DNA of 64,000 nucleotides. Source: Methylobacterium radiodurans (GTDB lineage: Bacteria > Pseudomonadota > Alphaproteobacteria > Rhizobiales > Beijerinckiaceae). The notes below the pieces were generated by a model that saw only the letters and a program-made list of their open reading frames with translations, was not told the origin of the DNA and searched no databases. A program made the position numbers and the translations under genes. The stretch covers positions 2,380,001 through 2,444,000 of the forward strand of contig NZ_CP029551.1 in assembly GCF_003173735.1 (NCBI RefSeq), given 5' to 3'. Below, piece by piece: positions 18,646 to 28,878 of the stretch. The number at the start of each line of letters is the position of its first letter. The stretch's first letter is position 1.

Positions 18646-19872
18646 TCAACCGTAGGGGCTGAACGGGACCGGCTTCGGGGCATCGGGCGATTGCCAGAGC
18701 ACGTCGAAGCCGCGCCGCTCGTTGACCGAGCCGATGAAGACGCCACGGGAGACGTAGTTGTTCTCCCCCGTCATCGTCAGCGTGTAGCCGGAAGGGTCGG
18801 CGAAACTGAGCCCCGCAAAGGCCTTGCGCACCTCTGGCACTGCGAAGGAGCCGGCTTTGGCGGCCGCCAGCGCCCAGAGATGGACGCTGTCGTAGGCCGA
18901 CACCATCGGGTCGATCACGGTGTCGGCGCTGAAGGGCACGCTCTTCGTCTTCACGTAGGCGGCCCAATCGGCCAGGAAAGCCTTGTTCTTCTCGCCCTTG
19001 GCAGCCTGCAGATAGGCCCAGCAATTGAGGTGTCCGACGAGCTTGGCCGTATCGAGCCCTTCGAGGTCGGCCTCCACCATGTCGAGGCCGAGGATCGGCA
19101 CGTCGGTGGCGGCGATCCCCTGGTTGGCGAACTCGCGCAGGAAGTCGGGGATGGACGAGCCGACGACGGTGAGCACGACGATGGGCTGGCCGCCGGGCTG
19201 GCTGGCGAAGCTGCGCACCTGGTTCACGAGCGTCTGGAAGTTCGAGAAGCCGAAGGGCACGTATTCCTCGCGCCACGCGCTCTCCGGGATGCCCTTGCTC
19301 TTCCAGTAACCTTTCAGCTGCTTGTTGATCGTGCGCGGCCAGACGTAGTCCGAGCCGATCATGAAGAAGCGCTTGGCGCCGACCCCGTCCGGGCCCATCA
19401 GGTAGTCGACCGCCGGCAGCACGGAACTGGCGGGCGGCGAGTTCACGTAGACGACGTTCTTCGAATTCTCGTCGCCCTCGAAATGCAGCGGGTAGAACAG
19501 CAGCCCGTCGTTCTGCTCGACCACCGGCAGGACCGACTTGCGCGACACGGAGGTCCAGCAGCCGAACAGGGCCGCCACTTTCTCCTGCTGCAGCATCTGC
19601 CGGCCGATCTGCGCGTAGAGCGGCCAGTCGGAGGCCGGATCCGAGGTCAGCACCTCGATGCGGCGCCCGTTGACGCCGCCGCGGCCGTTGATCTCGTCGG
19701 CGGCCATGCGGACGACGTGGTTCAGGCGGCCCTCGATGTTCGCCATCGTGCCCGACGACGAGAACAGGCAGCCGAGCTTCACGGTGTCGGCCGCGAAGGC
19801 AGGCCGCACGATCGCGGGTGCTGCCAGCAGCGCCGCAGATCCGACGAAGCCGCGCCGCGTAAGATGCGCCAT
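18646..19872 (-). CDS. urtA: Urea/short-chain amide ABC transporter substrate-binding protein UrtA
   Basis: 408 residues. The N-terminus MAHLTRRGFVGSAALLAAPA is a Tat-type signal, as is usual for UrtA. The mature protein is a type-1 periplasmic binding fold with VKLGCLFSSSGTMANIEGRL, ASDWPLYAQIGRQML, FGCWTSVSRKSVLP and ENNYVSRGVFIG. It is the first gene of urtABCDE-fmdA, with a GGAG ribosome site 7 bases upstream. Because fmdA is the terminal gene and no urease gene is present here, short-chain amides are as likely a ligand as urea. Confidence 0.93.
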   Translation of the reverse strand: MAHLTRRGFVGSAALLAAPAIVRPAFAADTVKLGCLFSSSGTMANIEGRLNHVVRMAADEINGRGGVNGRRIEVLTSDPASDWPLYAQIGRQMLQQEKVAALFGCWTSVSRKSVLPVVEQNDGLLFYPLHFEGDENSKNVVYVNSPPASSVLPAVDYLMGPDGVGAKRFFMIGSDYVWPRTINKQLKGYWKSKGIPESAWREEYVPFGFSNFQTLVNQVRSFASQPGGQPIVVLTVVGSSIPDFLREFANQGIAATDVPILGLDMVEADLEGLDTAKLVGHLNCWAYLQAAKGEKNKAFLADWAAYVKTKSVPFSADTVIDPMVSAYDSVHLWALAAAKAGSFAVPEVRKAFAGLSFADPSGYTLTMTGENNYVSRGVFIGSVNERRGFDVLWQSPDAPKPVPFSPYG

Positions 19873-20810
19873 CGTTCTCCAACTCCCACGGAAAGACGCG
19901 GCAATTGTCGAGCGAGTGCAAGCAGACGCAAAGACGAAAGGCGCTGCAAAGCAGCCACGATATTGCGCATATTGTCGGCAATCGTCTGAGCCGTGGGCGA
20001 CAATCGCTCAACGACGTCAAAATTTGCAGCGATCCGTGAGATCGGGTCAGGCTGCCTTTCGGTGTGCAGCTTCACGGTCAAGGCATCTCAACCTCGGTCG
20101 ATCGTGAGGCTACGGGCAGTCAGCGCCGGATGCTCACGCCGGCAATTGCCCTGGTGCTGTTTGAGGCGGAGGTCACCGCTCCGGTGGTTGCAGCTCGATC
20201 GGGGAAGGCAGACGGTAAATTCAACGGGCTATGCAGATGTAACTTGTCGGCTGCCTCTTTCACTCCCGATCTCATGCAGGACCGGAGCGGCTCCAAGCCA
20301 TCCGCCGGCCGTGAAGGCAATCCCGGTTTGATCACCTGATTTGGACAGGCCGGTTCCGGTCGGACCCGTGAACGGCGGCGAACCACACTTGGTGCGATCC
20401 GGATCCGGGCCTTTTGTCAGCTCAGCGTCCGCGTCCGGGACAAGGTTGCGAGCTGCTATAGGGCTGTGTGGGGCGCCAAGCGCCATGTCTGCTTCCCGGC
20501 GAGAGATCAACTTCAGTCCCCGGTTCCACTTGACCTTCGTGATCGCGCGGCATGGAACAAGCCGTTGATGTTAGATCGAGCGTGCATTGAGGGGACGGCA
20601 CCGGAGCACCGAGATGCGCGGCTGACATTTGAGCTCGCATCAGTATGGTCGACATGAAGTCGCGGTAAATCTGTCGATGAGTTTCGGTCATGAGAGATGA
20701 ATTATCATGTCATAATTCATCTCGGCACAGAATGATCGAGGCGTTCCAGAGCGCGAAGACACCTGTCTTGGAACAGGCTCACCCGTTGGCGCGCGCGCAC
20801 AGATAGCGTT
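19873..20810. other. 938-bp intergenic region, no convincing gene
   Basis: It lies between the divergent urtA and HWE kinase genes. Short frames occur on both strands, but none has a recognisable domain, a good ribosome site or the expected codon bias. It must hold the urt operon promoter (around 19880-20040, locally AT-richer) and the kinase promoter, and it contains the perfect inverted repeat at 20694-20723. I found no clear -24/-12 sigma-54 promoter. Confidence 0.6.
20694..20723. promoter_or_regulatory. 12-bp perfect inverted repeat upstream of HWE kinase gene
   Basis: The arms are GAGATGAATTAT and ATAATTCATCTC, separated by CATGTC. The element is AT-rich in a GC-rich background and lies 87 bp before the kinase start. 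It has no following T-run, so it is more likely a protein-binding site than a terminator. The binding protein is unknown. Confidence 0.6.
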
Positions 20811-23648
20811 ATGCACTGGAAGCACGACGTTGCTCGAGCCGGGACGATCGTGATGCCAAATTGCGAGCAGATGCTGCAGCGCCAGAAGGTGCTCGCGGAC
20901 TTCGGCGAGTTCGCCCTGGAAAGCCAGGATCTCGACGCGATTCTGACAGAGGCCTGCCGCCTCGTGGCCGACGTGCTCGGCACCGGTCGTGCCAAGATCT
21001 TGGAGATCCAGCACGATGGCACGGTCTTCCTCGTGCGCGCCGGCGTCGGCTGGGCCGCCGACGTCGTCGGCCACGTTCGCCTGCCCGTGAGCGAGCACTC
21101 TCTGGAGAGCTACTCCATCGCCATCGGAAGGCCCGTAGTAACACAGGACATACGCGCCGAAACGCGCTTCACGGGCTCCGCTTTCATGCGTGCGGCCGGG
21201 GTGATCGCGCTTGCCAACGCGCCGATCTTCCTGCCCGGCCGAAAGGCTTACGGTCTGCTCCAGGTGGACGCGACCGAGCCGCGCGACTTCACGCCGGAGG
21301 ACACGGAGTTCCTTCGCACCTACACCATCATCCTCGGGCCGCTGATCGACCGCCTGCACAAGCTCCATGCCCTCGACGCGAGCGAGGTCCGCCAAGCCTT
21401 CCTGCTGCGGCTCAGTGACGAGTTGCAGCCGCTCGCTGAGCCGCGGGCGATCATGGAGATCGCCGTGGGCGCGCTCGCCGGACAACTCGACGTGAGTCAA
21501 GTCGGCTACGCCTCCGTTCAGCCCGATGGCCGCACCATCCGGGCGCAGGTTCGCTATGCCGACCGGGAAAGCCCGCAGCCCCGCTCGCGCGATATGGAGT
21601 TGCTTGGATCCGAGCTTCTCGCGCGGCAGCGCGCGGGGCATACGATCGCGCTAGCGGATGTCGGTCATCTGGCCGCTGCCAACCCCGAACTCTGGCAGAC
21701 CCTGGACGCTCGCGCCTTCGTATCGGTGCCGCTCGTGCGTGGCGGGCGCTTGGTGACCGTCTTGTACGCCGCGCACCGCGTTCCCCGAACGTGGACGCCG
21801 GACGAGATCAGCCTGATCGAGCAGGTGGCAGCCCGCACCTGGGACGCGGTCGAGCGCGCGGAGGCCGAGCGCGCTCTGCGCGCGAGCGAGGAGCGGTTCC
21901 GGTCTTTAGCCGAGCAGGCCGAGGCGGGCATCGTCCTCGTAGACGCGGACGACCGCGTCACCTTCGCCAACGATCGCTACTGCGAGATCCTGGGGCGGGC
22001 GCGGACCGAACTCGTCGGTCGCTCCATGCGTGAACTCACGCATCCGGAGGACTGGCCGGCCAACGCGCGTCTGCTGCGGCGGACGCTGGCCGAGGGTATC
22101 CCGTTTACCATCGAGAAGCGCTACTTACGCCCTGATGCCACGCCGGTATGGGTGCGCAACGCCGTGAGCGCGCTGCGCGAGGCGGGCGGCCAGATCGTGG
22201 GTGGCTGCATCATCGCCATCGACATCACCGAGCGCCGCGAAGCCGAGGAGCGACTTGGTGCGAGCGAGGCGCGGCTGCGCCTTGCCCTGGACGCGTCGCG
22301 ACTCGGCGTATGGTCGTTCGAGGTGGAGAGCGACCGTTTCGTGTTTGATGCGCGGACGGCCGAGATCAGCGGGCTCGCGCCGGTCGGCCAACTCGACGCC
22401 AACACGATCTGGGCCGCGGTTCATCCCGAGGATCGTGCCCTGCTGCAGGCGCGCCTCGCCGAGGTCCTCGATCCCGGTGGGAGCGGTTGGAGCCAGGCCG
22501 AGGGCCGCTTCATCCATCCCGATGGTGCGGTTCGCTGGATCCAGGCGCGCGCGCAGATCGTCCACGCGGACGGCCAGAGACAACCGGGCGCCCGCGTGCT
22601 GGGCACACTGCTCGACATCTCTGAGCAGCGCGCGGCGGAACTGGCGCTCCGCGCGAGCAAGGCGAGGCTGCGGACACTGGTGGAGGGCGTCCCGCATCTG
22701 GTCTGGCGCGCGACGGCTTGGGGCGATCGGACTTGGTCCAGTCCGCAATGGTGCGCCTATACGGGCCTCAGCGAGCTGGCCAGCCGCGGGCTCGGTTGGC
22801 TCGAAGCCGTCCACCCGCAGGACCGTGGAGGGGTGATGGCGGCGTGGCGCGCGACGGAGCAACTGGAGGCTCTGATGGTCGAGCACCGCCTGCACGACGT
22901 ACAGGCCGCGTGCTACCGCTGGTTCTCCACTCGCGCTGTGCCGGTGCGCGACGTGATCTCCGGCGAGATCACCGAGTGGTTTGGCACCTCAACCGACATC
23001 GATGCCTTGCGCCAGCTCCAAGAGCGGCAATCGGTGATGGTTGCCGAGTTGCAGCATCGCACCCGCAACCTCATCGGGGTCGTGCGCTCTGTCGCGCAAC
23101 AGACCCTGAAGAATGCACGCTCGCTCGATGTATTCAGAGTGCAATTCAACGATCGTCTGTCAGCTCTCTCCCGTGTGCAGAGCTTATTATCCCGCTCTGA
23201 GCAAGCGCCGATTACTCTCCGAACGCTGATCCAGTCCGAGCTTGACGCGCTCGGTGCTGCGGCGATGCAAGATCGCATCAATTTGGTGGGACCCACGGTC
23301 GCCCTGCGCAAGGCTACGGTGCAGACCTTCGCGCTCGCCCTGCACGAGCTTGCGACGAACGCGCGCAAGTATGGCGCACTGACAAATGAGCGGGGTCGGC
23401 TCGAGATCACGTGGTGCACCTACCAAGACGAGCAGGGCGGCAGCCGGCTTCTCTTGGAGTGGTTCGAGGCAGGCATTGTGAGATTGAGCGAGAGCAGAGA
23501 GCCTGTCCGGCGCGGGTACGGGCGGGAGCTGATCGAGAAGGCTTTGCCCTATGCGTTGAAAGCCAGGACTTGCTACGCGCTGAATGAATCAGAGTTGCGT
23601 TGCTCCATTGATATTCCGCTAACAGATGGTCTATTTATGAAAAATTAG
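20811..23648 (+). CDS. GAF-GAF-PAS-PAS-PAS HWE sensor histidine kinase
   Basis: 945 residues, soluble, with no membrane spans. It has two GAF-like domains (about 20-180 and 195-345), three PAS domains (about 355-480, 485-610 and 620-740), and a C-terminal HWE kinase. The phosphorylated His is His749 in ELQHRTRN, the N-box is HELATNARKYGAL near residue 845, and the Trp-x-Glu that names the family is in LEWFEAG near 883. HWE kinases are common in Rhizobiales and often signal light, redox or general stress. No response regulator gene is adjacent, so its partner is elsewhere. A start at 20853 is also possible. Confidence 0.92.
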   Translation: MHWKHDVARAGTIVMPNCEQMLQRQKVLADFGEFALESQDLDAILTEACRLVADVLGTGRAKILEIQHDGTVFLVRAGVGWAADVVGHVRLPVSEHSLESYSIAIGRPVVTQDIRAETRFTGSAFMRAAGVIALANAPIFLPGRKAYGLLQVDATEPRDFTPEDTEFLRTYTIILGPLIDRLHKLHALDASEVRQAFLLRLSDELQPLAEPRAIMEIAVGALAGQLDVSQVGYASVQPDGRTIRAQVRYADRESPQPRSRDMELLGSELLARQRAGHTIALADVGHLAAANPELWQTLDARAFVSVPLVRGGRLVTVLYAAHRVPRTWTPDEISLIEQVAARTWDAVERAEAERALRASEERFRSLAEQAEAGIVLVDADDRVTFANDRYCEILGRARTELVGRSMRELTHPEDWPANARLLRRTLAEGIPFTIEKRYLRPDATPVWVRNAVSALREAGGQIVGGCIIAIDITERREAEERLGASEARLRLALDASRLGVWSFEVESDRFVFDARTAEISGLAPVGQLDANTIWAAVHPEDRALLQARLAEVLDPGGSGWSQAEGRFIHPDGAVRWIQARAQIVHADGQRQPGARVLGTLLDISEQRAAELALRASKARLRTLVEGVPHLVWRATAWGDRTWSSPQWCAYTGLSELASRGLGWLEAVHPQDRGGVMAAWRATEQLEALMVEHRLHDVQAACYRWFSTRAVPVRDVISGEITEWFGTSTDIDALRQLQERQSVMVAELQHRTRNLIGVVRSVAQQTLKNARSLDVFRVQFNDRLSALSRVQSLLSRSEQAPITLRTLIQSELDALGAAAMQDRINLVGPTVALRKATVQTFALALHELATNARKYGALTNERGRLEITWCTYQDEQGGSRLLLEWFEAGIVRLSESREPVRRGYGRELIEKALPYALKARTCYALNESELRCSIDIPLTDGLFMKN

Positions 23649-24021
23649 CGCGCCACACGACGGTGATAATCGACATGAATACGAATTCGTGTCACCTGCG
23701 CTGGATCGTACTCATTGATGGTCTGAGTTGGTAGCGCTCGGTGGAAAAGGCTCGGAGCACGGGCGCAGGTGGGAGCATCCCATACCGTTCAACCCTTCGA
23801 TGAAGGTTGACGACGCCGGGACCGCTCTCGTCTGGACGCGGCACCCGAAACGCCTCCCGGATTATTGTCCCGCGATGCCGTTTGTTATCAGGCGACGGGA
23901 CGCGCAGGATACCGACCTGAAAAGCAGCCTCACCGCGCTCGGCCGTTCTCTCGTTCGCCCGCAAGCCCCCGACGTCCCGCGGGCGGACAAGCCTCGGGCC
24001 AGCAAGAACAGCCCAGGAGCG
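23649..24021. other. 373-bp convergent intergenic region with a hairpin
   Basis: It separates two kinase genes that converge. At 23672-23693 GACATGAAT and ATTCGTGTC can pair as a 9-bp stem (one G-T pair) with a 4-nt loop, 24 bp after the HWE kinase stop. It lacks a T-run, so it is at best a weak terminator. No gene is recognisable in the remainder. Confidence 0.45.
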
Positions 24022-25395
24022 TCAGCTCTCGGCGAGGATGGTGGTGGGCAGCCTGATTGTGTAGGTCGTACCCGCTTTGCACGAGGCCGTGGCGAGGATG
24101 CCGCCGACTTGGCGCACGAACGCCTCGACAAAGCGCGAGCCCTTGCCCGAGGCTGGTCCGCTCCCGGCGGTCGCCGCGAGACCCACCCCATCGTCGGCGA
24201 CGGTCAGCACGACCTCGCCGTCTCGCCGCCCGACGCCGAGGGCGATGCGCCCGCGTCCGCCTGGAAAGGCGTACTTCACCGCGTTCGTGGCGAGTTCGTT
24301 GACGATCAGCCCGATGGTCACCGCGTGGTCGGCCACGATGGCCAGAGGTTCCGCCTGGACCTCGATCCGGACGCCGCTCTCGGTGCCGAGCAGGCTGGAT
24401 CGCAGGCTCCCGGCGATGCCCTCCAGGTAGGGCATCACTGGCACCGGCCCGAGCGAGGCCGAGCGCGAGATCACGTCGTAGAGGCCTGCCACCGCGCCGA
24501 TCCTGGCCTGCATCGCCTGATAGCCCGCAATGCACGGCTCCGCTGCCCGGCGGATCTCGTAGGACACAAACGAGGTGATGATCTGCAGGCTGTTCTTGAT
24601 GCGGTGGGCGAGTTCGGCGGCGAGCAGGTCGCGATGCCGCTCCAGCAGGCGCGCCTCGGTCACATCCTCGAACACCAGCAGCAACCGGGTGACGTGGTTG
24701 CCGGGGCGATGGACCTTGCGCGCGTTGAGCTTGAAGATGCGTCGGCCCAACCCCGGGAACTCGTCCTCGATCTCGAAGCCATCCAAGGCGGCATCGTTCG
24801 GCACCACGCGCGCAAGCAGTTCCTGCAACCGGCCGACATTCCACTGACCCTGGGCGAGGTCGTAGAGCGAGCGCCCGATCAGGTCCCCGCCCTCGTCGCC
24901 GAACAGGCGCAGGAATGCCCGGCTCGCCGCCGCGACGGTCATGTCGCCCTCGAGCACGACCATGGGGTCGCGCACTGTGTCGACGATGCTGCGCGCGAGC
25001 CGACCCTGACGCTCGGCCTCGTCGTGGGCTTCGTGCTCGCCGGTGATGTCGTCGATGGCGAGCAGCAGGAACGGCACGTTGTTGCCGGGCCGGAAGACCT
25101 TGCGGGCGTTGAGGCGCATGCACTTGAGCCCGATGTCGGGGAAATCGTGCCCGACCTCGTAGCCCTCGACCGTCCCGTCGCGCGGCACGACCTCGACGAG
25201 CAGGCGGCGCAGGTCGGGGATGTCCCACTGGCCGTTCCCGAGCTCGAACAGGGGACGCCCGAGCGTGGACTCCGGCTCGACCGCGAAGGTTCGGTAGAAG
25301 GCGCGGTTGGCCGAACGGACGCAAAGATCCATGTCGAGCACGAGGAGGCTCGACGGCACCGTGTCGACGATGTCTTGCGCGCTGACGCTGTCCAT
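24022..25395 (-). CDS. Double-PAS HisKA_2-type sensor histidine kinase
   Basis: 457 residues, soluble. Two PAS domains at about 5-120 and 130-255 look like an internal duplication: both contain GQW near the middle and end with LNARKV(F/H)RPGN and a hydrophobic strand. The kinase core follows, with the phospho-His in ELAHRIKNSLQIITSF, the N-box IVNELATNAVKYAFPGG and the ATP-lid motif VADDGVGL. This is the HisKA_2 type usual for stress and light sensors of Alphaproteobacteria. The ATG at 25395 has GGAGCGGG upstream; the longer frame to 25635 adds an Arg-rich stretch without a domain. It lies downstream of, and in the same direction as, the hybrid kinase gene. Confidence 0.88.
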   Translation of the reverse strand: MDSVSAQDIVDTVPSSLLVLDMDLCVRSANRAFYRTFAVEPESTLGRPLFELGNGQWDIPDLRRLLVEVVPRDGTVEGYEVGHDFPDIGLKCMRLNARKVFRPGNNVPFLLLAIDDITGEHEAHDEAERQGRLARSIVDTVRDPMVVLEGDMTVAAASRAFLRLFGDEGGDLIGRSLYDLAQGQWNVGRLQELLARVVPNDAALDGFEIEDEFPGLGRRIFKLNARKVHRPGNHVTRLLLVFEDVTEARLLERHRDLLAAELAHRIKNSLQIITSFVSYEIRRAAEPCIAGYQAMQARIGAVAGLYDVISRSASLGPVPVMPYLEGIAGSLRSSLLGTESGVRIEVQAEPLAIVADHAVTIGLIVNELATNAVKYAFPGGRGRIALGVGRRDGEVVLTVADDGVGLAATAGSGPASGKGSRFVEAFVRQVGGILATASCKAGTTYTIRLPTTILAES

Positions 25396-25716
25396 GAACC
25401 CGCTCCGACGATTGCCCGGGGCGGCCCCGCGGGTCCACCCGGTCCGCAGCCGCAGCGCCCCGGATCGCCACCTCCCCTCGGGGCCTTCGTCGGAATCGCG
25501 CCTATCACGGCATGAGAACCTTGTCTTCCAGGTGCAAACCTCGGAGGCGGCCGCCAAGTGCAGCCTGCGGTGGTCGGCCGCACCGGCCTCGGCGCCGAAA
25601 CCCCGGCGGTCCCGCGATGGGGGGCGGGGGAGCATCTCCGGCCGTGTCGTCGCGCGGGAGATGGAGGTAGGCGGGGTCGACGTCGGCGGCCTCCGCGCTC
25701 GCTGAGGCCGGGCGGC
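25396..25716. other. 321-bp intergenic region between two minus-strand kinase genes
   Basis: GC-rich sequence with no recognisable gene. It should hold the end signal of the hybrid kinase gene and the promoter of the double-PAS kinase gene, but I see no clear hairpin with a T-run or a clear -35/-10 pair. Confidence 0.5.
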
Positions 25717-28704
25717 TCAGGCCGCCGTCAACTCGCGGATGCGGGCGGCCAAGGCGTCGATGGCGAATGGCTTGGTCAGGACAGACATCCGGGGTTCAAG
25801 GTCGCCGCTGGCGAGCAAGGCGTTTTCGGCGAAGCCGGTAATGAACAGCACCTTCAGGTCGGGCCGAGTGACCCGTGCCGCGTCCGCCAACTGTCGGCCG
25901 TTCAGACCGCCCGGCAAGCCGACGTCGGTGATCAGGAGGTCGATCCGGGCGTCCGATTGCAGGACCTTGAGACCGCCGGTCCCATCGGCCGCCTCGACCG
26001 CGATATAGCCGAGATCGTCCAGAACGTCGGTCACCATCATGCGCACGCTGGGCTCGTCATCGACGATCAGCACAGTCTCGCCGGCCTCGGCGACCGGCGC
26101 GAGGCTTCTTTCCGCCGTCGTCTCATCACGCTCGGCCTTACCCAGATGGCGGGGCAGGTAGATGCTGACCGTCGTGCCCCGCCCCTCCTCGGAGTGGATG
26201 CGTACCTGCCCGCCGGATTGCTTGGCAAAGCCGTAGATCATCGACAGGCCGAGGCCCGTGCCTTGCCCGAGCGGCTTCGTGGTGAAGAACGGGTCGAACG
26301 CCTTGGCGATGACATCGGGCGGCATGCCGGTGCCGGTATCCGAGACGCTGAGCGACAGGTACTGACCTTCGGGAATGTCCTGCCGCAGTGCCGCTGGCGC
26401 GTCGATCCAGCGGTTGTCGGTCTCGATGACGATCCGGCCCCCATCCGGCATCGCGTCCCGCGCGTTGATGCAGAGGTTGAGCAGTGCGTTCTCCAACTGG
26501 GACGGGTCGACGAGCGCGGGCCATAGGTCGGGCAGGCCCACCGCCTCTACGTGCACGGCCGGTCCGACGGTGCGCCGGATGAGGTCGAGAATGCCCTCGA
26601 CCAGGGCGTTCACATCCGTTCCCTTCGGCGCCAGGGTCTGACGGCGCGAGAAGGCCAGCAACCGGTGGGTCAGCGCCGCGGCGCGCTTCGTCGCCCCCTG
26701 TGCGGCGGCCATGTACTTGTCGACGTCCTTGAGGCGTCCTTGGTCGATGCGGTTGCCCATCAGCTCCAGGCTGCCGGAGATGCCCGCCAGCAGGTTGTTG
26801 AAGTCGTGTGCGAGGCCTCCGGTCAACTGGCCGACCGCCTCCATCTTCTGAGACTGGCGAAGCTGCTCCTCGGCGCGCATCAACTCGGCAGTCCGCTCCT
26901 CGACACGCTGCTCCAGGGTCTCGGTGAGGCTGCGCAACTGTGCGATGGCGCGGTCACGTTCCTGCTCGACGGCACGGCGTTCATCGACGTCGAGGAGCAC
27001 GCCGGGAAATCGCAACGGCGTCCCGTCCGGCCCGAGCTCGACGCGGCCGTTCGCCTCGATCCAGTAGTAGCGCCCGTCGGCGCGCCGCACCCGGTACTGG
27101 TGCGCGTAGGCGCCGCCACGGGCAATGACCTCGTCGATGGCCGCGGCGAGCCCGGCCTGGTCGTCCGGATGGACGGTAGCGACGATCTGAGCGAGCGGGA
27201 TACCTTCGCGGCCGAGCGATGGGTCGAGCCCGAAGTTGCGGGCGAAGCCCTCGTCGACCGTGAAGCGGTCAGTCGGCAGGTCCCAGTGCCATGTTCCGAT
27301 GATGGCGCCGGCTGCCAGAGCGAGTTGCACGCGCTCGATATTGGCGCGCGCGAGGGCCTCGCTGGCACGCAGGCGCTCCTCGGCTTCGCGGCGAGCGGTC
27401 ACGTCATTGAAGATGATGGCGATCTGTCGGTCCCGCGGGTCGCCGACGGGAACCGCCCGGACGTCGAACCAGCGTGAGAACGCCTCGGCGTAGCTCTCGA
27501 AGTTCGTCGGTTCGCGGGTCCTGGCGACGCGCCCGTAGGTCTCGAACCAGAATGGCTCCAAGTCCGGGGCATACTCAGTCACCCACTTGCCGCGCAGGTT
27601 GACCCCCGCCTCGCGCTCGAAGGCAGGATTTGCCTCCAGGAAGCGGTAATTCACCGGCCGGTCGTCGGCGTCGAATTTCACCTCGACGATGGCGAAGGCG
27701 GCCTCGACCGTCTCCAGAATCGTCCGGAAGCGCTCCTCGCTGGCGCGCAGGGCGGCCTCGGCAGTGCGCGTGCGGCTGACATCGAGCATCGCGCCAATCA
27801 TGCGCACAGCCTGCCCACCCGCATCTCGGAGCACGTGTCCGCGATCGAGCACCTCGACGTAGGTGCCATCCGCGCGCCGGAAGCGATACTCCTCCGTCCA
27901 GGAGCTGCCCGTGCCGACAGCCACCCTGCGGATCGAATCCGCGACCCGCGCTCTGTCGTCCGGGTGGATCTGGGCCCTCCGCCAGTCCGCCGTCTGCACG
28001 ACGGCGTGTGGCGCATGTCCGTACGCGGTCTCCAGCGCCTCGTTCCAAAGGACGGCGTCGGTCGCGAGGTCCCAATCCCAGATCGCGTCGTTGGTGGCCT
28101 TGGCGGCCAGCCTGTAGCGTTCCTGGGCCTCGCGCAACGCGAGGCCCGTCGTGTGCTCGACGGTCACGTCGCGCAGGATCTTCACGAAGCCGAGATGGCT
28201 CCCATCGCTGTCTCGAAGCGGCAACATCTCGCCGGATGCCCAGAACCGTCGACCGTCCTTGCGCAAGTGCCAGCGCTCGTCCGGCACGCGACCGACGCGC
28301 AGGGCCTCGGCCATCTCGATGGCTGGCCGCCCGTCGGCCCGGTCCTCCAGCGTGAAGAACTCGGCGGCGCTTCGACCGAGCATCTCCGCGGCGGTCCAGC
28401 CCATCACCCGCTCGGCGCCGCCGTTCCAATCGGTCACCGTGCCGTCCGAAGCCATGACGACCATGGCGAAATCGAGCGCGCTGTCGAACGCGGCCCGTTG
28501 GCGTGCCTCGCTATGGGGGCGGACCGTGCGGCTGGCGTCGAGCGCGACGGCCAGTTCCTGCGAGTTCGCGAGGTTAATCCGGACATCGCGTCCGGCTTCC
28601 ACGCCGGTGGTGTCAAGGGCTGCGCGCAGGCGCAGGACTTCCGCTTCCAACTCGGCGCGGGTCAGGCTGGTCAGGGGTGCGCCGGGCACGTCTCTTACTC
28701 TCAT
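25717..28704 (-). CDS. Four-PAS hybrid sensor histidine kinase with receiver domain
   Basis: 995 residues, no membrane span. Four PAS/PAC units lie at about 70-190, 190-315, 320-440 and 445-580, followed by a coiled coil, then HisKA with the phospho-His in GGLAHDFNNLLAGISG. The ATPase has NLCINARDAMPDGG, DTGTGMPPDV, DPFFTTKPLGQGTGLGLS and a G2-region. A receiver domain starts near residue 875, with VDDEPS, the phospho-Asp927 in LLITDVGLPGG and Lys978 in VLTKPF. HisKA, ATPase and receiver are very close to the broken gene at 37845-39960, so the two are paralogues. The receiver may act as a phosphate sink or pass phosphate on; the output protein is not here. Confidence 0.93.
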   Translation of the reverse strand: MRVRDVPGAPLTSLTRAELEAEVLRLRAALDTTGVEAGRDVRINLANSQELAVALDASRTVRPHSEARQRAAFDSALDFAMVVMASDGTVTDWNGGAERVMGWTAAEMLGRSAAEFFTLEDRADGRPAIEMAEALRVGRVPDERWHLRKDGRRFWASGEMLPLRDSDGSHLGFVKILRDVTVEHTTGLALREAQERYRLAAKATNDAIWDWDLATDAVLWNEALETAYGHAPHAVVQTADWRRAQIHPDDRARVADSIRRVAVGTGSSWTEEYRFRRADGTYVEVLDRGHVLRDAGGQAVRMIGAMLDVSRTRTAEAALRASEERFRTILETVEAAFAIVEVKFDADDRPVNYRFLEANPAFEREAGVNLRGKWVTEYAPDLEPFWFETYGRVARTREPTNFESYAEAFSRWFDVRAVPVGDPRDRQIAIIFNDVTARREAEERLRASEALARANIERVQLALAAGAIIGTWHWDLPTDRFTVDEGFARNFGLDPSLGREGIPLAQIVATVHPDDQAGLAAAIDEVIARGGAYAHQYRVRRADGRYYWIEANGRVELGPDGTPLRFPGVLLDVDERRAVEQERDRAIAQLRSLTETLEQRVEERTAELMRAEEQLRQSQKMEAVGQLTGGLAHDFNNLLAGISGSLELMGNRIDQGRLKDVDKYMAAAQGATKRAAALTHRLLAFSRRQTLAPKGTDVNALVEGILDLIRRTVGPAVHVEAVGLPDLWPALVDPSQLENALLNLCINARDAMPDGGRIVIETDNRWIDAPAALRQDIPEGQYLSLSVSDTGTGMPPDVIAKAFDPFFTTKPLGQGTGLGLSMIYGFAKQSGGQVRIHSEEGRGTTVSIYLPRHLGKAERDETTAERSLAPVAEAGETVLIVDDEPSVRMMVTDVLDDLGYIAVEAADGTGGLKVLQSDARIDLLITDVGLPGGLNGRQLADAARVTRPDLKVLFITGFAENALLASGDLEPRMSVLTKPFAIDALAARIRELTAA

Positions 28705-28878
28705 GATGCCGGCCGCTTCGTGGTCAGCCCCTGTCGGACGGGAATGGTCGCGTTCGCCCCGCGGGAATATCAGCTGCGCCGTGCCTTCGCACCCTGGATT
28801 GCGCGACGGAGAATTGGCGTCAGGTCGGCAACCGAGTGAAGCCCGCGCACTGGATCGAACCCGTGCGCTTTAGAGCGC

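Noticed and set aside
19873..20040. A sigma-54 (-24/-12) promoter for the urt operon.
   Set aside because: The best TGGC...GC candidate has the wrong inner bases and poor match to TTGC; spacing alone is not enough.
19993..20339. Small plus-strand frames of 90-112 codons in the urtA-kinase gap.
   Set aside because: They overlap one another in different frames, are rich in Arg/Ser/Cys, and have no ribosome site or known domain.
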